A program made the translations under genes and the position numbers. From positions 35,310,253-35,374,252 of the forward strand of contig CM025853.1 of assembly GCA_003952965.2 (NCBI GenBank): a stretch of DNA of 64,000 nt, given 5' to 3'. Of the stretch, positions 1 through 12,968 are shown piece after piece. The stretch comes from Morella rubra (lineage: Eukaryota; Streptophyta; Magnoliopsida; Fagales; Myricaceae). Within the stretch, counting starts at the first letter, position 1, and each line of letters starts with the position of its first letter. Below the pieces are notes generated by a model, which saw only the letters and a program-made list of their open reading frames with translations, had not been told where the DNA came from and ran no database searches.

Positions 1-1324
<1,324 letters not shown>

Positions 1325-2210
1325 TTAATTTTGATTGCACTTCTTCACATTAGATGACTTCTGCCTTTCCTTTGCGACCCTTTTAGCCATTCTTCTTTGC
1401 TTTAGTTTCTTCTGGTTAGCACATTCACCCTTCTCTCCTGCACCAGTAGATCGCAGAAAGGATTTCTCTGCTCAGCGGCATAACATAATAGATATGAAGA
1501 CGATAATAGCAGTTTATTACTATTTGTATCCTAAACGTCCTGTCGTTTATACCGGGGGTGTCTTTCTGTGAGGGCGTGTGTGGTTGCTCGTGTCTGCGTG
1601 GGCAAGTATTTGGTTCTTCACCTGACTGGTCAACCGTAACGTCAAGTTCCTTGTCAGCGGCGCTGTATCGAACAGCTGGAGGTTCTTTTCCAAGTACCGC
1701 ATCACCACCTCCACTGCCACATCCGTCACCCGTTGAAGGTAACAAGGGGCCAATAATTTTTACGCGGCGGGAAGCATCCTCCTTGAGCTTCTTCTTGCGA
1801 AGCCTCTTCCTCTGAGCTCTAGTCAGCTTCTCAGGCCCGCGTTCACCATCACCATTATCATCGCTTGTAGAGCAACCACTCTCTTCCAAATCGTCTGCAT
1901 TTTACCTATTGTCAGATCATCAATTAAAAAAGAGTTTATTTGATTTTTTTGTTTTTGTTTAAAACACAGATACTGAAACCTGGAATAAGATCCACATCGA
2001 AGTCTTCTCGTAGTTCGTTCACCAGTTCTTTTTCCTCCCCTTCTGACTGTTAACGTTTCCTAAAATCAAACGCTTATCGAGAACGACGAAATGGGAAAAA
2101 AAACTAAGAGAGAGAAGTCGTACTTGTGGAGGTGGCTGTGGCGTTGGCTGCGGAAAGAGCATGTCGACGACGGCTTCATTGAACCTGCGTCGTTTTTCTT
2201 CCCGGCGCAT
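1325..2210 (-). CDS. Basic, lysine/arginine-rich 202-aa plant protein, 4 exons
   Basis: Four exons join in frame: 2124-2210, 1980-2046, 1553-1894 and 1325-1437, all with GT-AG introns, totalling 609 nt (202 residues). The N-terminus is MRREEKRRRFNEAVVDMLF followed by a Pro/Gln stretch. An acidic segment (EKELVNELREDFDVDLIPDD) comes next, then a strongly basic block KLTRAQRKRLRKKKLKED at about residues 75-95. The tail KLKQRRMAKRVAKERQKSS is also basic. The shape (acidic plus two basic coiled segments, no membrane helix) suggests a nuclear or nucleolar protein, which is inference. I do not recognise a named family. The last exon is supported by its clean frame and basic composition; an alternative read-through of exon 3 to a stop at 1425 gives an unlikely tail. 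Confidence 0.75.
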
Positions 2211-2743
2211 TCTTTAGAATTTAGAAAAAGCTCGGCGACAGATAAATACTCTGTAATCTCATGATTCCGTTGGTCGTTCTTTTTATTCGTACCCATTGCT
2301 ACAGTGTGACGACAGTTATACGGCGACGTTTTAAACATCGTTCTTCTTTCTCACCGTGTTGAAAACCCCGACATGTCACCCTTTCCGTGATTCTCCAAAT
2401 TCATAGATTTATTGGCTCCCAAATGGTTCCCTCTACTTCTTTATGGCAAGGACAACTAACCAACGAGCTTCCAACTAAACCATAAAATTGGAAGAGTTCT
2501 TATAGCCAGCAACTCTTGGCGTCTCAGTCAGTCATATTTTCACACGCTGAATTGCTTCTTCAAGTTTTTGTCAAAAAGAAAAATCTCAAGGAGGCTAGTG
2601 CTATCACTGCTATGTTTGCGATCGAAGTGGAATAGCATTTATTAGCACCGTCTGCTTGGTAAGAGATACAACATGGCCAAATAAGGCACTTATTTAGCAA
2701 CTTCTGGCACATCTGCTCTCCGGAGCTGCTACCCAAGAGTGTA
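2211..2743. other. Spacer between the 202-aa gene and SCPL copy A
   Basis: This is the upstream region of the 202-residue gene and the 3' flank of the first SCPL gene. No supported coding sequence; the reading frames present are shadows of the SCPL last exon. Confidence 0.5.
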
Positions 2744-5700
2744 TTACAGTGGTTCTTCAGAAGTCCACCTTTTGAACATAGCATAGCATTCCTTAGGCCT
2801 GAATTCCGGAGCTGTGTGACCCCCTCCCTGCTCAAGCAACACTAATCAAACTTCCACTTTACTTACAGTTTGCAAAACTTTTATTATAGATCAGAACTCT
2901 TGCCTTTACTGTTGCATATGTGAGGCCGTTTGAGTATCCCCTCGTGAATCTGCATAAAAACTAGGACAATCACTATATTTCATAGAACCATACTCTGGAC
3001 AAAACATCTGTATGATCCTAGGCCTACCCGCCAACTTGAAGATCCACCAGCCATGGCCGCCACTCATCAACAATTGACAAATTTAGAGATTTGATCCACC
3101 TTTGGGTTCCCATGTATGGAGCAACAAAGTCATGATCCCCACTGCAAAACAGATAGGCATTATCCTAATACGCTCGGAATCGACTCTCCCGACTTGATCT
3201 TACTGTTTGAGGTTCCAAATTAGAATATTAGAACTACTCGTAAGGTTTTATTGGTTCTTTTGCTGTTTTGCCTTGCTTGCAAATAGAGAGCGAAGTAAAT
3301 GGCAGAGAATGATGCAATCAAACCTATATACAAGAGCTCGATAGCCTTTCGTGTTGAGATAAAAATGAGAGCTCACAGTGCTCTCAACATCCTTCATGTA
3401 AGGTAAGCTTCTGTTGCATCTTATCCATCCCCTTACTGTACCCTGACTTTCATCATCCGAATATAACAGCAAGGTTACATCCTTTATATATGCACATGGG
3501 CCATGGCCAGGAACACCTTGTAACATCAATATGATTCTGAATAGAGCATCTCTTACCTCTCGGACATGAAGTGCTTTTCGGACACTTCTATCATTTCCCC
3601 ATACGTTGAAAAGAAAATCATAGTAGTTCTGGAAGATTGGGCAAGTAGTAACTCATATTGTCACAGCCATTAAACAAACTTATAATACACGAGAGAGAGA
3701 GAGAGAGAGTTTACTCTACAACCAAATCTACGGAATTCAGGAAGCGACTGATATGAATCTGCATATCTTTCTATGAGACATCTTCGACTGTCGTCCACTT
3801 TATCTAGTGGCTGATTGCCGGAAGGGCAATTAGGCTCCAAGATGTGTCCAATGTTTATCCTTTCAGTACACTACGTTTGTAACATAGTGATTCTAGTTGA
3901 TAATGCAGACAACATATTGACAAGAAAGACAACAGTCCTTGTAAAAATGGAAAAGTGAGGTAGCCTGCTTACCTCTGAGATAGCTTGAAGATCGTTTGCA
4001 CACTGTATATTGCTTGGGTCTACTTCTATGTAATCACCGTTGCAACTCTTCTTAGCCTTCTGAAAATAATGCAAAACAACTACGGATAACTAACACAATT
4101 GGCGATGAACTTTTTCATTTGACTAGGAATTATACGGGAAGGGATGTTACCAAAAACCTTGTAGAGCTCATCAGAAATGAGTCCCATACGATGCGCATAT
4201 GGAACTTTTGAATTGTCATCAAATTTTGGATCAGTACTCGGATTACCAAGCGAGTATCCCTGAAAAGGTTTTTGGAATATTATGTGGATAGCCAAATCTA
4301 GCAAAGTAATTGAGGAATCAGTATCAGATCACATACTATGAGATTGAGTGGTGGTTCATCCCCAGCTACTATACCTGAAGAAGCATTATTAATTGGGTGT
4401 TTTGTGAGCAAGAGAAGCAATGGACACGTTCAGAAAAGATATGTTGGTTATTACCATCTAATATATTCTCAACAATGAGTGGGACGATCTTGCCAGCATA
4501 TGAGTCACCAGTGATGTAGAGGGCATTAGAAATGAAAATGGGATGACAGAGCAGCCACTGTTAAACAAGGCCAAAATTATAGACATAGATGAGAATTTGT
4601 AAAATTAAGAAGTTGTTTCAAAACAGAAATAACAGATATCCTCATTGGATGTTCGCTGATATTACCAGTGAATTTTAATTGCACTCTCATCGCATGGGAA
4701 ACCATAATCGTATAGAAAAAGCTACTAGGCATGTTGAGTTTCAGATGACCAAGTTATCAATTGTTATTCCTCTTTTAATTTGTTCATTGATAGCTAAACG
4801 TAATACATCAGTAAGTCAAATTAGAATGAAGATAACATCATACCTTTCTCAAAAATTCATAACCCTGTTTGGCAAATTTTGTGTCTGAAGTCTTGAACCC
4901 TTCCAAGCTCCTAGAGTACGAGAACCCAGTGCCAGCAGGTGCATCTACAAATATTATACTAGCAACCTAGGTGTTTTTCGCAATGTCAAGCGAACCATAT
5001 CAGAAAGCAGAGGAAGAACAACACGTGGCATGCACAATTGAAGGTAACAAATCACATATACCTTAGTCCACGAGTGTGAATTCAACCTGAAAGTTGGTAG
5101 GCTGCCATTGTACTCCACCATGTTAAGCTTTAGAGGACCTAGAAAAGAAAAAGATGAGCCAAAAGGCACAAAATAACTTGAAATAGAGATACGCACACTA
5201 AGTATGAACTCGGGTTAGGATGAAGACATGACAGTGTGAACGAATCAGTGGAATTGCAAAAAGAAGGACAACAGTCCAAAATAGGTTCTCTCCAATGGAG
5301 TGAGAAAGAAAATAACATTCGATATTCAGTTGAATTTCTCTTCTAAGATTTCATGAAATCCCAAACAAAAAAATTCATACATAAAATAGAGAAAAGCAAC
5401 CTATCTCGTTAGCAAGTGCAGAGAAACCAGAGCAACCAGGGCCACCAGTAATCCAGAGAGCAAGGGGATCCTCTCTGGGATTGCCTTCGGATTCGATGAA
5501 GTAGTAGAAGAATTGCACCTCTTCCTTCTCATCCACCCCAATGTATCTGCTTACATACATGCATTTAGTTTCTGGGTTACACCAGAGTAGTAGTGTGCAG
5601 TATTGGTTGATGACCTCTCTTCTAAATCTTTGTTTGAAATTGACGATTCTTTCATAACCATCTTAAATGAGACGAAAGGAAAGCATCAGTAGAGGTTGTT

Positions 5701-5887
5701 GGCAGGCTCACCCAGTTTCAAGCTTGAAGGGTAGGGAACTATAAAATCCCGGCAGAGACTTGACAATTGACAAAGAAACCACTGGATTAATTGAGAAAAA
5801 CATTAGACAGATTAAGGGGAAACATACACGGCTGAAATATTTGGAATATAATTTTGCTAGCTTGTGCTCATCATATGATGCTGCCAT
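2744..5887 (-). CDS. SCPL: Serine carboxypeptidase-like protein, copy A (clade I type), 14 exons
   Basis: Fourteen exons join in frame into 480 residues: 5712-5887, 5401-5546, 5062-5138, 4844-4966, 4455-4557, 4337-4374, 4158-4259, 3973-4059, 3715-3870, 3557-3628, 3324-3442, 3028-3141, 2904-2949 and 2744-2827. The start [10 protein letters not shown] leads into a hydrophobic signal segment ([12 protein letters not shown]). Visible motifs are the oxyanion-hole [21 protein letters not shown], the nucleophile in GDSYAG, the catalytic Asp in SGDHDF and the catalytic His in GGHTAPEF. All three residues of the alpha/beta-hydrolase triad are present. The sequence is of the SCPL group that includes glucose-ester-dependent acyltransferases of phenylpropanoid metabolism, acting in the vacuole after secretory targeting; peptidase versus acyltransferase activity cannot be decided here. 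Intron 13 (2828-2903) has a GC donor. It is the downstream member of a tandem pair. Confidence 0.93.
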
Positions 5888-6800
5888 TTCTGTAAATTGC
5901 TTTTGGTGTGAGGAGTGCGAAAGTACCTATGAAATCTCTAAGAAGAGCTGCATGCTGTTTAGGTTCTCATCTTGTCCATTTTTTTTTTCTACTTTTGTTG
6001 CATGTTAGGATCGTGGCACGCGTATCGACTATCACATGGGCTGCTTTGTCACCTTATGCCGAGCTATAGCAACTGAGAAAATGGAATCTCCTTTTTATAA
6101 ATGTTAGCTGCGTTGGGAAAAAAAAAAAAAACTGTCAGCACAGGCAAAGTGGGGGAAGCCAAGAACTAACCGTACGTTGTAACTGGCATGTGAGGCGGGA
6201 AGAGACAGTATAGAACCATGTTCTTACAGACGGCGTTACTAAAGGACGTTAACAGGAAAACTTTCGTCATATGAAACGATCAACCGACTTATTAAATTCT
6301 TCAGTGACGAGGGGTCGAAACTCTATTGCCAAATGTTGTTACTAAAGCGAAATATCAGCTTTGGAGCCGATTGGTTCTGCCGTATTAAGTCCGCCGTAAT
6401 TGTATGAGCTCCAACCTTTAGCAAACCATAATTTAACATTCTTGTCCATCCGAGGCGAACTCTTTTTATGTTTTGATTGTTTCAGATTTGTCAGTACTAC
6501 AGGAGACTCCGATGATAAACAGAGCATCTATTATAATTAATTTTGTTCCTAAGCATGAACTTTTTATGCTGCTAAACCAGCAAATATCAGGATCTGGATC
6601 AAGATAAAAGTTACTGGATAGCTCAGATCGTTATTCTTCATTGGAATTAGAGAAAACATAACAGATAACTTATAACTGAACCTAAGCCAGCGATATCTAC
6701 AATGTGTCAACATAGAGACACGGACTTTACTCCTGATGTCCAACATTTATTAGGAAATTCTAGCACGTCTGCTACTTGGTGCTCGTTCCAAAAAGAGTGA
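5888..6800. other. Spacer between SCPL copies A and B
   Basis: Contains the promoter of copy A and the 3' flank of copy B. Parts of it resemble sequence upstream of copy B: the segment near 6310-6330 resembles 10578-10600, and the phrase near 6515-6530 resembles 11153-11172. The duplication therefore included flanking DNA. A poly-A run lies at about 6120-6131. No gene seen. Confidence 0.5.
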
Positions 6801-9800
6801 TTACAATGGCTCTTGAGAAATCCACCTTTTGAACATGGCATAGCATTCCTTAGGCCTGTACTCCGGGGCTGTGTGACCCCCACCCTGTTCAAGCCATACT
6901 AATCACAATCCACTCTCTCTTCAAAACACCTATTGCAGAAAATAAATCTTGCCTTTACAGTTGCATACGTTAGGTGGTTTGAGTATCCCCTTGTGAATCT
7001 GCACAAAAAACTTTAAAAAATTACAAGTTGTAATAGAATTCTTCATTGTAGACAAATCTGCATAATCATAGGCATACCCAGCAACTTGAAGATCTACCAG
7101 CCATGGCCTCCACCCAAGAACAATAGACAAATTCAGAGACTTGATCCACCATAGGGTTCCCAAGTAAGGAACTAAAAGATCATGATCACCGCTGCAGCAT
7201 AGATATGCATGGTAATAATACAGTCTGGATTCGACTTGCCAACTTGATCTTATTAATTTTGGGTTCCCAACTGGCAACTAGAATACTAGACCTACTTAAA
7301 ACATTTCATTTGCTGTTTTGCCTTTTTGGTGTTGCTTCGAAGAGAATAACGTAAAGGGCATAGAGAGTGTGATCAAACCTGTATATTAGAGCCCGATACC
7401 CTTTGGTGGGGAGATAAGAATGGTAGCTTACAGTACTCACAATATCCTTCTTGTAAGGCAAGGATCTGTTACATCTTATCCATACCCTTACCGTTCCCTG
7501 ATTTTCACCATTGAACATAATGGGGAGGTTACATCCTGGATTGATATACTGTGTGTGTGCATTGCTGGCAACACCTTACATCAACATTTATATTGGATAA
7601 GCATATTTTACCTTTTGGACATGTAGTGCTTGTTGGACGCTATCATCATTTGCCCATACATTGATGAGAAAATCGTTGTAGCACTGTTATATTAGGCTCT
7701 CATTCATTATAGTATAACAACCAGTCAACAAAGTGATGCAGTGAGAGAGAGGTGGGGATTTACTCTACATCCAAATCTCCGATATTCGGGAAGATAGGAC
7801 TCTCCATATCTTTCGAAGAGATATCTTTGATTTTCCTCCACCTTGTTTAAATAGTGAAATCTGGGAGGGCACTTAGGCTCCAGGACATGTGCATTGTTTA
7901 TCCTTTCAGTGCACTACATTGGATAGTTAGTAACTCTAAGCAATAGTGCAAACAAACGAGTGACAACAGAGATAATGATTCTTGTAAAATTGGAAAAGTC
8001 AGGGTGGCCTACATACCTTTGAGATAGCTTGAAGATTTTTTGCGCACTGTACATTGTTTGGGTCTATTTCTATGTACTCACCTTTGCAACTCTTTTTGGC
8101 CTTCTGCGAATCAGGCAAAATGAGTTGTACATTTTGCAATAGAATTATGTAGAACTGCCACAATTAGTGAGAAGGAAAAGCTGGTCCCGTAGCTCAGTTG
8201 GTTAGAGCGTTGGTCTTATGAGCGCGGGTTCGAGCCCCGCCGGGACCAACTGAGCCTGACACCTTTACTTAAAAAAAAAAACAATTGGTGAGAAGGAAAA
8301 CCAAAAAACGTTGTTGCTGAGGACTACCTTGTAAAGCTCATCAGAAATTATTGCCAAACGATGAGCTAATGGAACTTTTGAATTGTCATCAAATTTTGGA
8401 TCTGTTACTGGATTACCAAGCAAATAACCCTGAAAGAGTTCTGAGATCATTATTTAGATAGCAGAATCTAGCAAAGTAATTGAAAACTCTGTATTACATA
8501 GCATACTTTGAAATTGAGTGGTGGCTTATACCCAGCTTCAATACCTGCAGCATTGCAATTAATTTGGTTTTTGTAAACAAGAGAAGCTATGGAAGCCCTT
8601 AAAGAGGCCATGTTTGTCGTTACCATCTGATATTCTTTGAGCAATGACTGGTACGATCTTGCCAGAATATGAGTCACCAGCAATATAGAGGGGATTGGCG
8701 ATGAAAATGGGGTGGCTGAGCAACCACTGTTTAACAAGGCCAGGTTATAGACATGATGAGAATTTCTAAATAACAATGACAGCATATTTGTATGTCAAGC
8801 TATCAATATGTTCAAACATACTTTTAAGTCCATTTAGTCCATGTTATCTGGGAATTCTAGTTGTTCCCTTATTTGATGGCCAATATAATAAGCAGCAAAT
8901 ACAAGGCATGGCAAAGTTCACACGATCACCACTTTATCAATTGTTTTAATCCTATTTGAAGTAGATGGTGTTTGATAGCTATGCTAAAATAATGCATATT
9001 TGCTTAAACTGGGATGTGTTCGAAGATGATTGAGCACCTTTCTCAGAAAATCATAGCCCTGATAGGCAAATTTCGAGTCTGATGTCTTTGATCCTCGCAA
9101 GGTCCTTGAATATGAGAATCCCGTGCCAACAGGCGAATCTACAAATATTATACTAGCAACCTAGGTATAATATCACAATTATATATCCAGGAAACAATGT
9201 CAGGAAAGCAGATGAAGAAGAGCCTGAAAGCACAATCAAAGGCAATAAATTGCATTTACCTTAGTCCATGAGTATGGATTCAACGCCAAAGTGGGTAGGC
9301 TGCCATTGTACTCGACCATGTTAAACTGTAGAGGACCTTCAGAAAGAAGGCCACAACTATGTGAAAACAACAATGTGTGCATAAATGGAGGTTCATTGTA
9401 TGAGAAATTGCAGCGTCAAGGAACAAATGAAGGTGCGATGTAGATTAATAAATAGGTAATTCTCTTCAGTAATGTAAGAATTAAAAATAACATGGGACAT
9501 GCGAATCGCCGCTTCGAATCACAATTTCAGAAACCCTAACAATAGAAGAAAAGATAGTACAAAACAGATATAATGGAAAGGCAACCTATCTCAATGGCAA
9601 GCCCAGATATAGCAGAGCAGCCAGGGCCACCAGTGAGCCAGAGTACAAGGGGATCCTCTCTGGGATTTCCTTCGGATTCGATGAAATAGTAGAAGAATTG
9701 GACCTCTTCCTTCTCATCCACCCCGATGTATCTGCGAACATACATTTCGGTATCTTATCAAGTGTAGTCGTGTGCTGTACTGTGCAATAAAGGTGGATGA

Positions 9801-10047
9801 TATTATTGGATCTTCCATAAGTATCATAAAATGTGACATAGAGAAAACACGAATAGAGTGGTTGGCAGACTCACCCAGTTTCAAGTTTGAATGGTAGGGA
9901 ACCAGGAAAACCAGGCAGAGACTCGATAATCGAGCAAGGAACCGCAGGCTTTGAGGAAAACAGTAGAAGGATCAAGTGGAAACATACACACCTGAAATGT
10001 TTGGCATATAATTTGGGGAGCTTGTGCTCACCATATGATGCTGCCAT
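6801..10047 (-). CDS. SCPL: Serine carboxypeptidase-like protein, copy B (clade I type), 14 exons
   Basis: Fourteen exons with the same phases as copy A join in frame into 477 residues: 9875-10047, 9586-9731, 9260-9336, 9038-9160, 8624-8726, 8507-8544, 8328-8429, 8017-8103, 7764-7913, 7612-7683, 7379-7497, 7078-7191, 6953-6998 and 6801-6884. The start [10 protein letters not shown] precedes a hydrophobic signal segment ([11 protein letters not shown]). The triad is complete: Ser in GDSYSG, Asp in SGDHDL and His in GGHTAPEY; the oxyanion motif is GGPGCSA. Differences from A sit around the active site: AGDSYSG for TGDSYAG, and [14 protein letters not shown] for [14 protein letters not shown]. 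These could change substrate choice. Intron 7 (8104-8327) carries a tRNA-derived retroposon and intron 13 (6885-6952) has a GC donor. The ATGs of the pair are 4160 bp apart, so this is a local tandem duplication. Confidence 0.93.
8160..8300 (+). mobile_element. tRNA-derived retroposon (SINE-like) with target-site duplication
   Basis: A tRNA-like body at 8183-8248 is followed by a short tail and an A-run at 8271-8281. The whole is bounded by a 20-bp direct repeat at 8160-8179 and 8281-8300 that differs at one base. This is the hallmark of LINE-mediated retroposition. It lies in intron 7 of SCPL copy B, antisense to that gene. The matching intron of copy A has only one copy of the flank (near 4095-4112), so it shows the empty site. 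Confidence 0.85.
8183..8248 (+). pseudogene. tRNA-Ile(UAU)-like pseudogene, anticodon arm damaged
   Basis: The acceptor arms GGTCCCG and CGGGACC pair. The D-arm GCTC/GAGC is intact, and the T-arm GCGGG-TTCGAGC-CCCGC is intact with A and B boxes. The anticodon loop reads CTTATGA, which would give anticodon TAT. The 3' side of the anticodon stem and most of the variable loop are missing, leaving 66 nt where about 73 are expected. It cannot fold as a normal tRNA. It forms the head of the surrounding retroposon. Confidence 0.8.
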
Positions 10048-11954
10048 TTCTCGGTAATTTCCTCTTGGAGTGAGGAGTGAGAAAGTACAGATGAAATCCC
10101 TCACAAGAGGTGCATGGCTGTTCAGATTCTCACCCTGTCCATCCATTTGTTTGCCACTCTTTAGTTGCATGTTAGTTCCCTGGTACACGTATCGACGACC
10201 AAATGAGGCCACATTGCACACATCATAAAGCGGACATCTGTCAGTACGAGCGACTTTCTTTTAAAAAGAAACGAAAGGATATCCAATTAGTTCACTGCAA
10301 TTTAAAGTGAAAGTGATCTTGAGCAAAATACTAGAGACTTACGCGCAGAGGAGGCGAAGCCTGACTAACCAGTTGTGACGTGACTGAGTAGAGAAAAGGT
10401 TCATGTCAGCAGCGTCATCGCAGGAGGTTAGGAGGCAAATGCCGTCCTATTAAAAATGATCCGACATGGTAACCACTTACGTGACGCCATTTTAAACTTC
10501 GTTTTGTCAGCAGCTAAGTCGACTAGTGTTGCCACATTAACCCTTAACTTTCAATAACGGTAACTTCATATCTTTCTTCATCAGAGACGAAACTTTTCTA
10601 TGTTGTGAATTTGTGCAACATGTAGGTTCGGTAGGTTCCATACCCAAGTCAAGATTTGCAACGGCAAATCTTGCAGTAAGCATGCATCTTCATTAAATGC
10701 TGGAGTCAGGTGTGCACTTCATTAATTGCAGTAGCCTAACAAAATTTACACGCAGCTGCAAATCTTGACAGAAGTGTGATTTGTTCATACTCTCTGCTTT
10801 CTCCTATATAACTATATAAGCCTATACGTGCAGGAGTGCAAAGATGCAAAGTGCGGTGAGTGAAACTGATAAGAGTGAAAGAGTGAGAAAGGGAGAGGTG
10901 CAGTAGAGTGGCTGTGAGAGTTGAGAGTGTAAATTTGGTTAGTTGAAATTTGGTCTGTGTGTGATTGGTATTTTCGTTCTGTGCTCTAACATAACATTGT
11001 CCGTGAGAAAAATATCGGTGAATACCTTGCAAACTTTCTTTTGGATTTCAGATTCTAGCCGACTATCCTTCCCCACTGGATGTTAATTATAAAGCGAATA
11101 GATAAATAATAATAATTAGTTAAAGGTTGTCACACAAAGAGGAGATTCTAAAGATAAGCAGAGCATCTATAAAAGTAAAAAGGTTGTCACACAAAGAGGA
11201 GATTCTTCATGATGATTAATGTTCTACTTTGGAGTCGTCTAATTTCAACTGACTGCTTATAACCAAATCTAATCCAGCAGAATAATATAAATTAGCCATA
11301 AGAAGTATTTACTTGTTGGTTCCTATACATTGCAATATTATACATATAGAGTGAATTTGTCCCCATGGGATCCTTGTCATAAAGAAGTTAATTAGGCGCA
11401 TCTGTGAGCTGGATTCCAAGGGGAAGTAGAGATGAAAAGAAAAATGCTAATAACTACCACTACCTACCTTCCACGACGGAGAGAGAGTAGAGGGCCAATC
11501 TCAATCTTATACCGTCTTTTTGTTGGCATTAAATCAACCCACGAAAACCCCCGCCCGCGCGCCATAAAAGCTTCCACTTTCTGCCAGTGGATAATAACAA
11601 TGGAGAATATAAATCGATCAACGTCAAAATCAATTAGGCTGGGGAGGAATTAAGCTATCGCAGGCTGTATCCTCTTGATTCATTAGATCCCTTTGGAGTT
11701 GTCCACCGAAAAAACTCCGACTCAAGTCTTTTCCAGGGGCCTTAATCTCATTCAATTTGCAATTAGGTAGCAGTATCACCAGAAGAAACTCATCACACTT
11801 AAAAGTACGAAAAGCCTTTCAATTGAAGAAAAAAATGAATGATCCGGCTCAATTTGCCCACAAAAGTGTGGGTGGAACTTGCAGATGCTGCGAGAGCTGC
11901 ATATATAATTGTCTGTACATTTTTCTCAACAACTTTCCTTGCAATTAGGGAAAT
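10048..11954. other. Spacer upstream of SCPL copy B
   Basis: Contains the promoter of copy B. On the plus strand a TATA-like CTATATAACTATATAAG lies at about 10804-10820, followed by a purine-rich stretch; this could be an LTR remnant or a noncoding promoter. A 25-bp sequence beginning GGTTGTCACACAAAGAGG occurs at 11125 and again at 11182. No protein-coding gene seen. Confidence 0.4.
11125..11206. repeat. Short tandem repeat, 57-bp period
   Basis: A 25-bp sequence (GGTTGTCACACAAAGAGG and seven more bases) occurs twice, 57 bp apart. It lies in the spacer beyond the SCPL pair. Confidence 0.75.
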
Positions 11955-11963
11955 GGTTAAAGA

Positions 11964-12959
11964 GGGAATGGATTCCCTCCGAAGGAGGGAGTTCCAGATT
12001 GAGAAATTGCAATCTAATGGGTACTATCCGTACACTTCATTTAATGAGTAAAATAGTTAATATGGCTTGCCGGCTCCAATCTCCCAAAAAGAATTTTAAG
12101 CGTGAGAGCCCAATTTCTTTTGCCGTCGTTATTGTCGCTTCTTCCCAAAAAAAATTTAGTCAAGGCTCTCCCCGCTCCTCTCCTCGCCGGAACCTCATCA
12201 GAATATCCCCGGAATTCTTCATAAACTGTAATTCTTCCACTGTGCTTTCTCTGCAAATCCTTTAAACGGTAATTCCATGGGATTCGTACTTTGCAAATCC
12301 GGACAGAAAACAGTTGGAATTTCAGCTGGAAAACCAACAAAAGAGATTCCAGAAGCAACAGAGCAAACACCCAAAAAGAATCCAAATTCCGGTGATAATA
12401 GGGGACCTAAAAGACTGTCCCCCGTTGGCCCTAAGTGCGAACAGAGGACCACAATCTTCCCCAATATTTAATTTTTTATGGGCTCTTGTTTAGTTGGCCA
12501 TGGAAATCGCTGAGACCAAAGTTAGACGCCAGTTCCGCCGGCGACAAGAATACAGGGCCCGCATGTTCCGGCTACCCCTTTAGCGGTTGCCGTGATCGGG
12601 AAGTGCTTTTGCCCTTTGCCTTGTTCTTCAAGAATGGGTTGGTTTACTTACAGTTGAAAGAACCCCCATTATCACTGGGAATAATTTAATTCGAATGTAA
12701 GGAATTCCGGCAGGGAGAGAGAGCGAGGTCGATAGTAAAATTTCTTTTGGGAAGAAGCTGAAATAACGACGCCAAGGAAGTTGGGCTCTCACGCATAGAA
12801 ATCTTTTTGGGGAGATTGGAGCCGGTAAGCCAAGCTACCAAGTCATATTAGCTCATTTAATGAGGTGGACGTATAGTGCCCGATAGACTGCAATTTCTCA
12901 ATCTGGACCCTCCCTTCGGAGAACTTCGGAATTCCCTCCTTCGGAGGGAATCCATTCCC
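11964..12959. mobile_element. Non-autonomous Mutator-like element with long inverted repeats
   Basis: The ends GGGAATGGATTCCCTCC (11964) and its inverse ending at 12959 are flanked by the identical 9-bp direct repeat GGTTAAAGA at 11955-11963 and 12960-12968. A 9-bp duplication is typical of Mutator-like elements. The two arms remain recognisable as inverted repeats for roughly 230-250 bp, with indels. The roughly 500-bp centre (about 12200-12690) holds several short ORFs but no transposase motif. The element is therefore non-autonomous; whether the centre is captured host sequence cannot be decided here. The termini contain an inner palindrome (TCCCTCC-GAA-GGAGGGA). Confidence 0.85.
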
Positions 12960-12968
12960 GGTTAAAGA

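Noticed and set aside
8183-8248. Functional tRNA gene
   Set aside because: The anticodon stem cannot form because about 7 nt are missing, and TSDs with an A-tail show retroposition.
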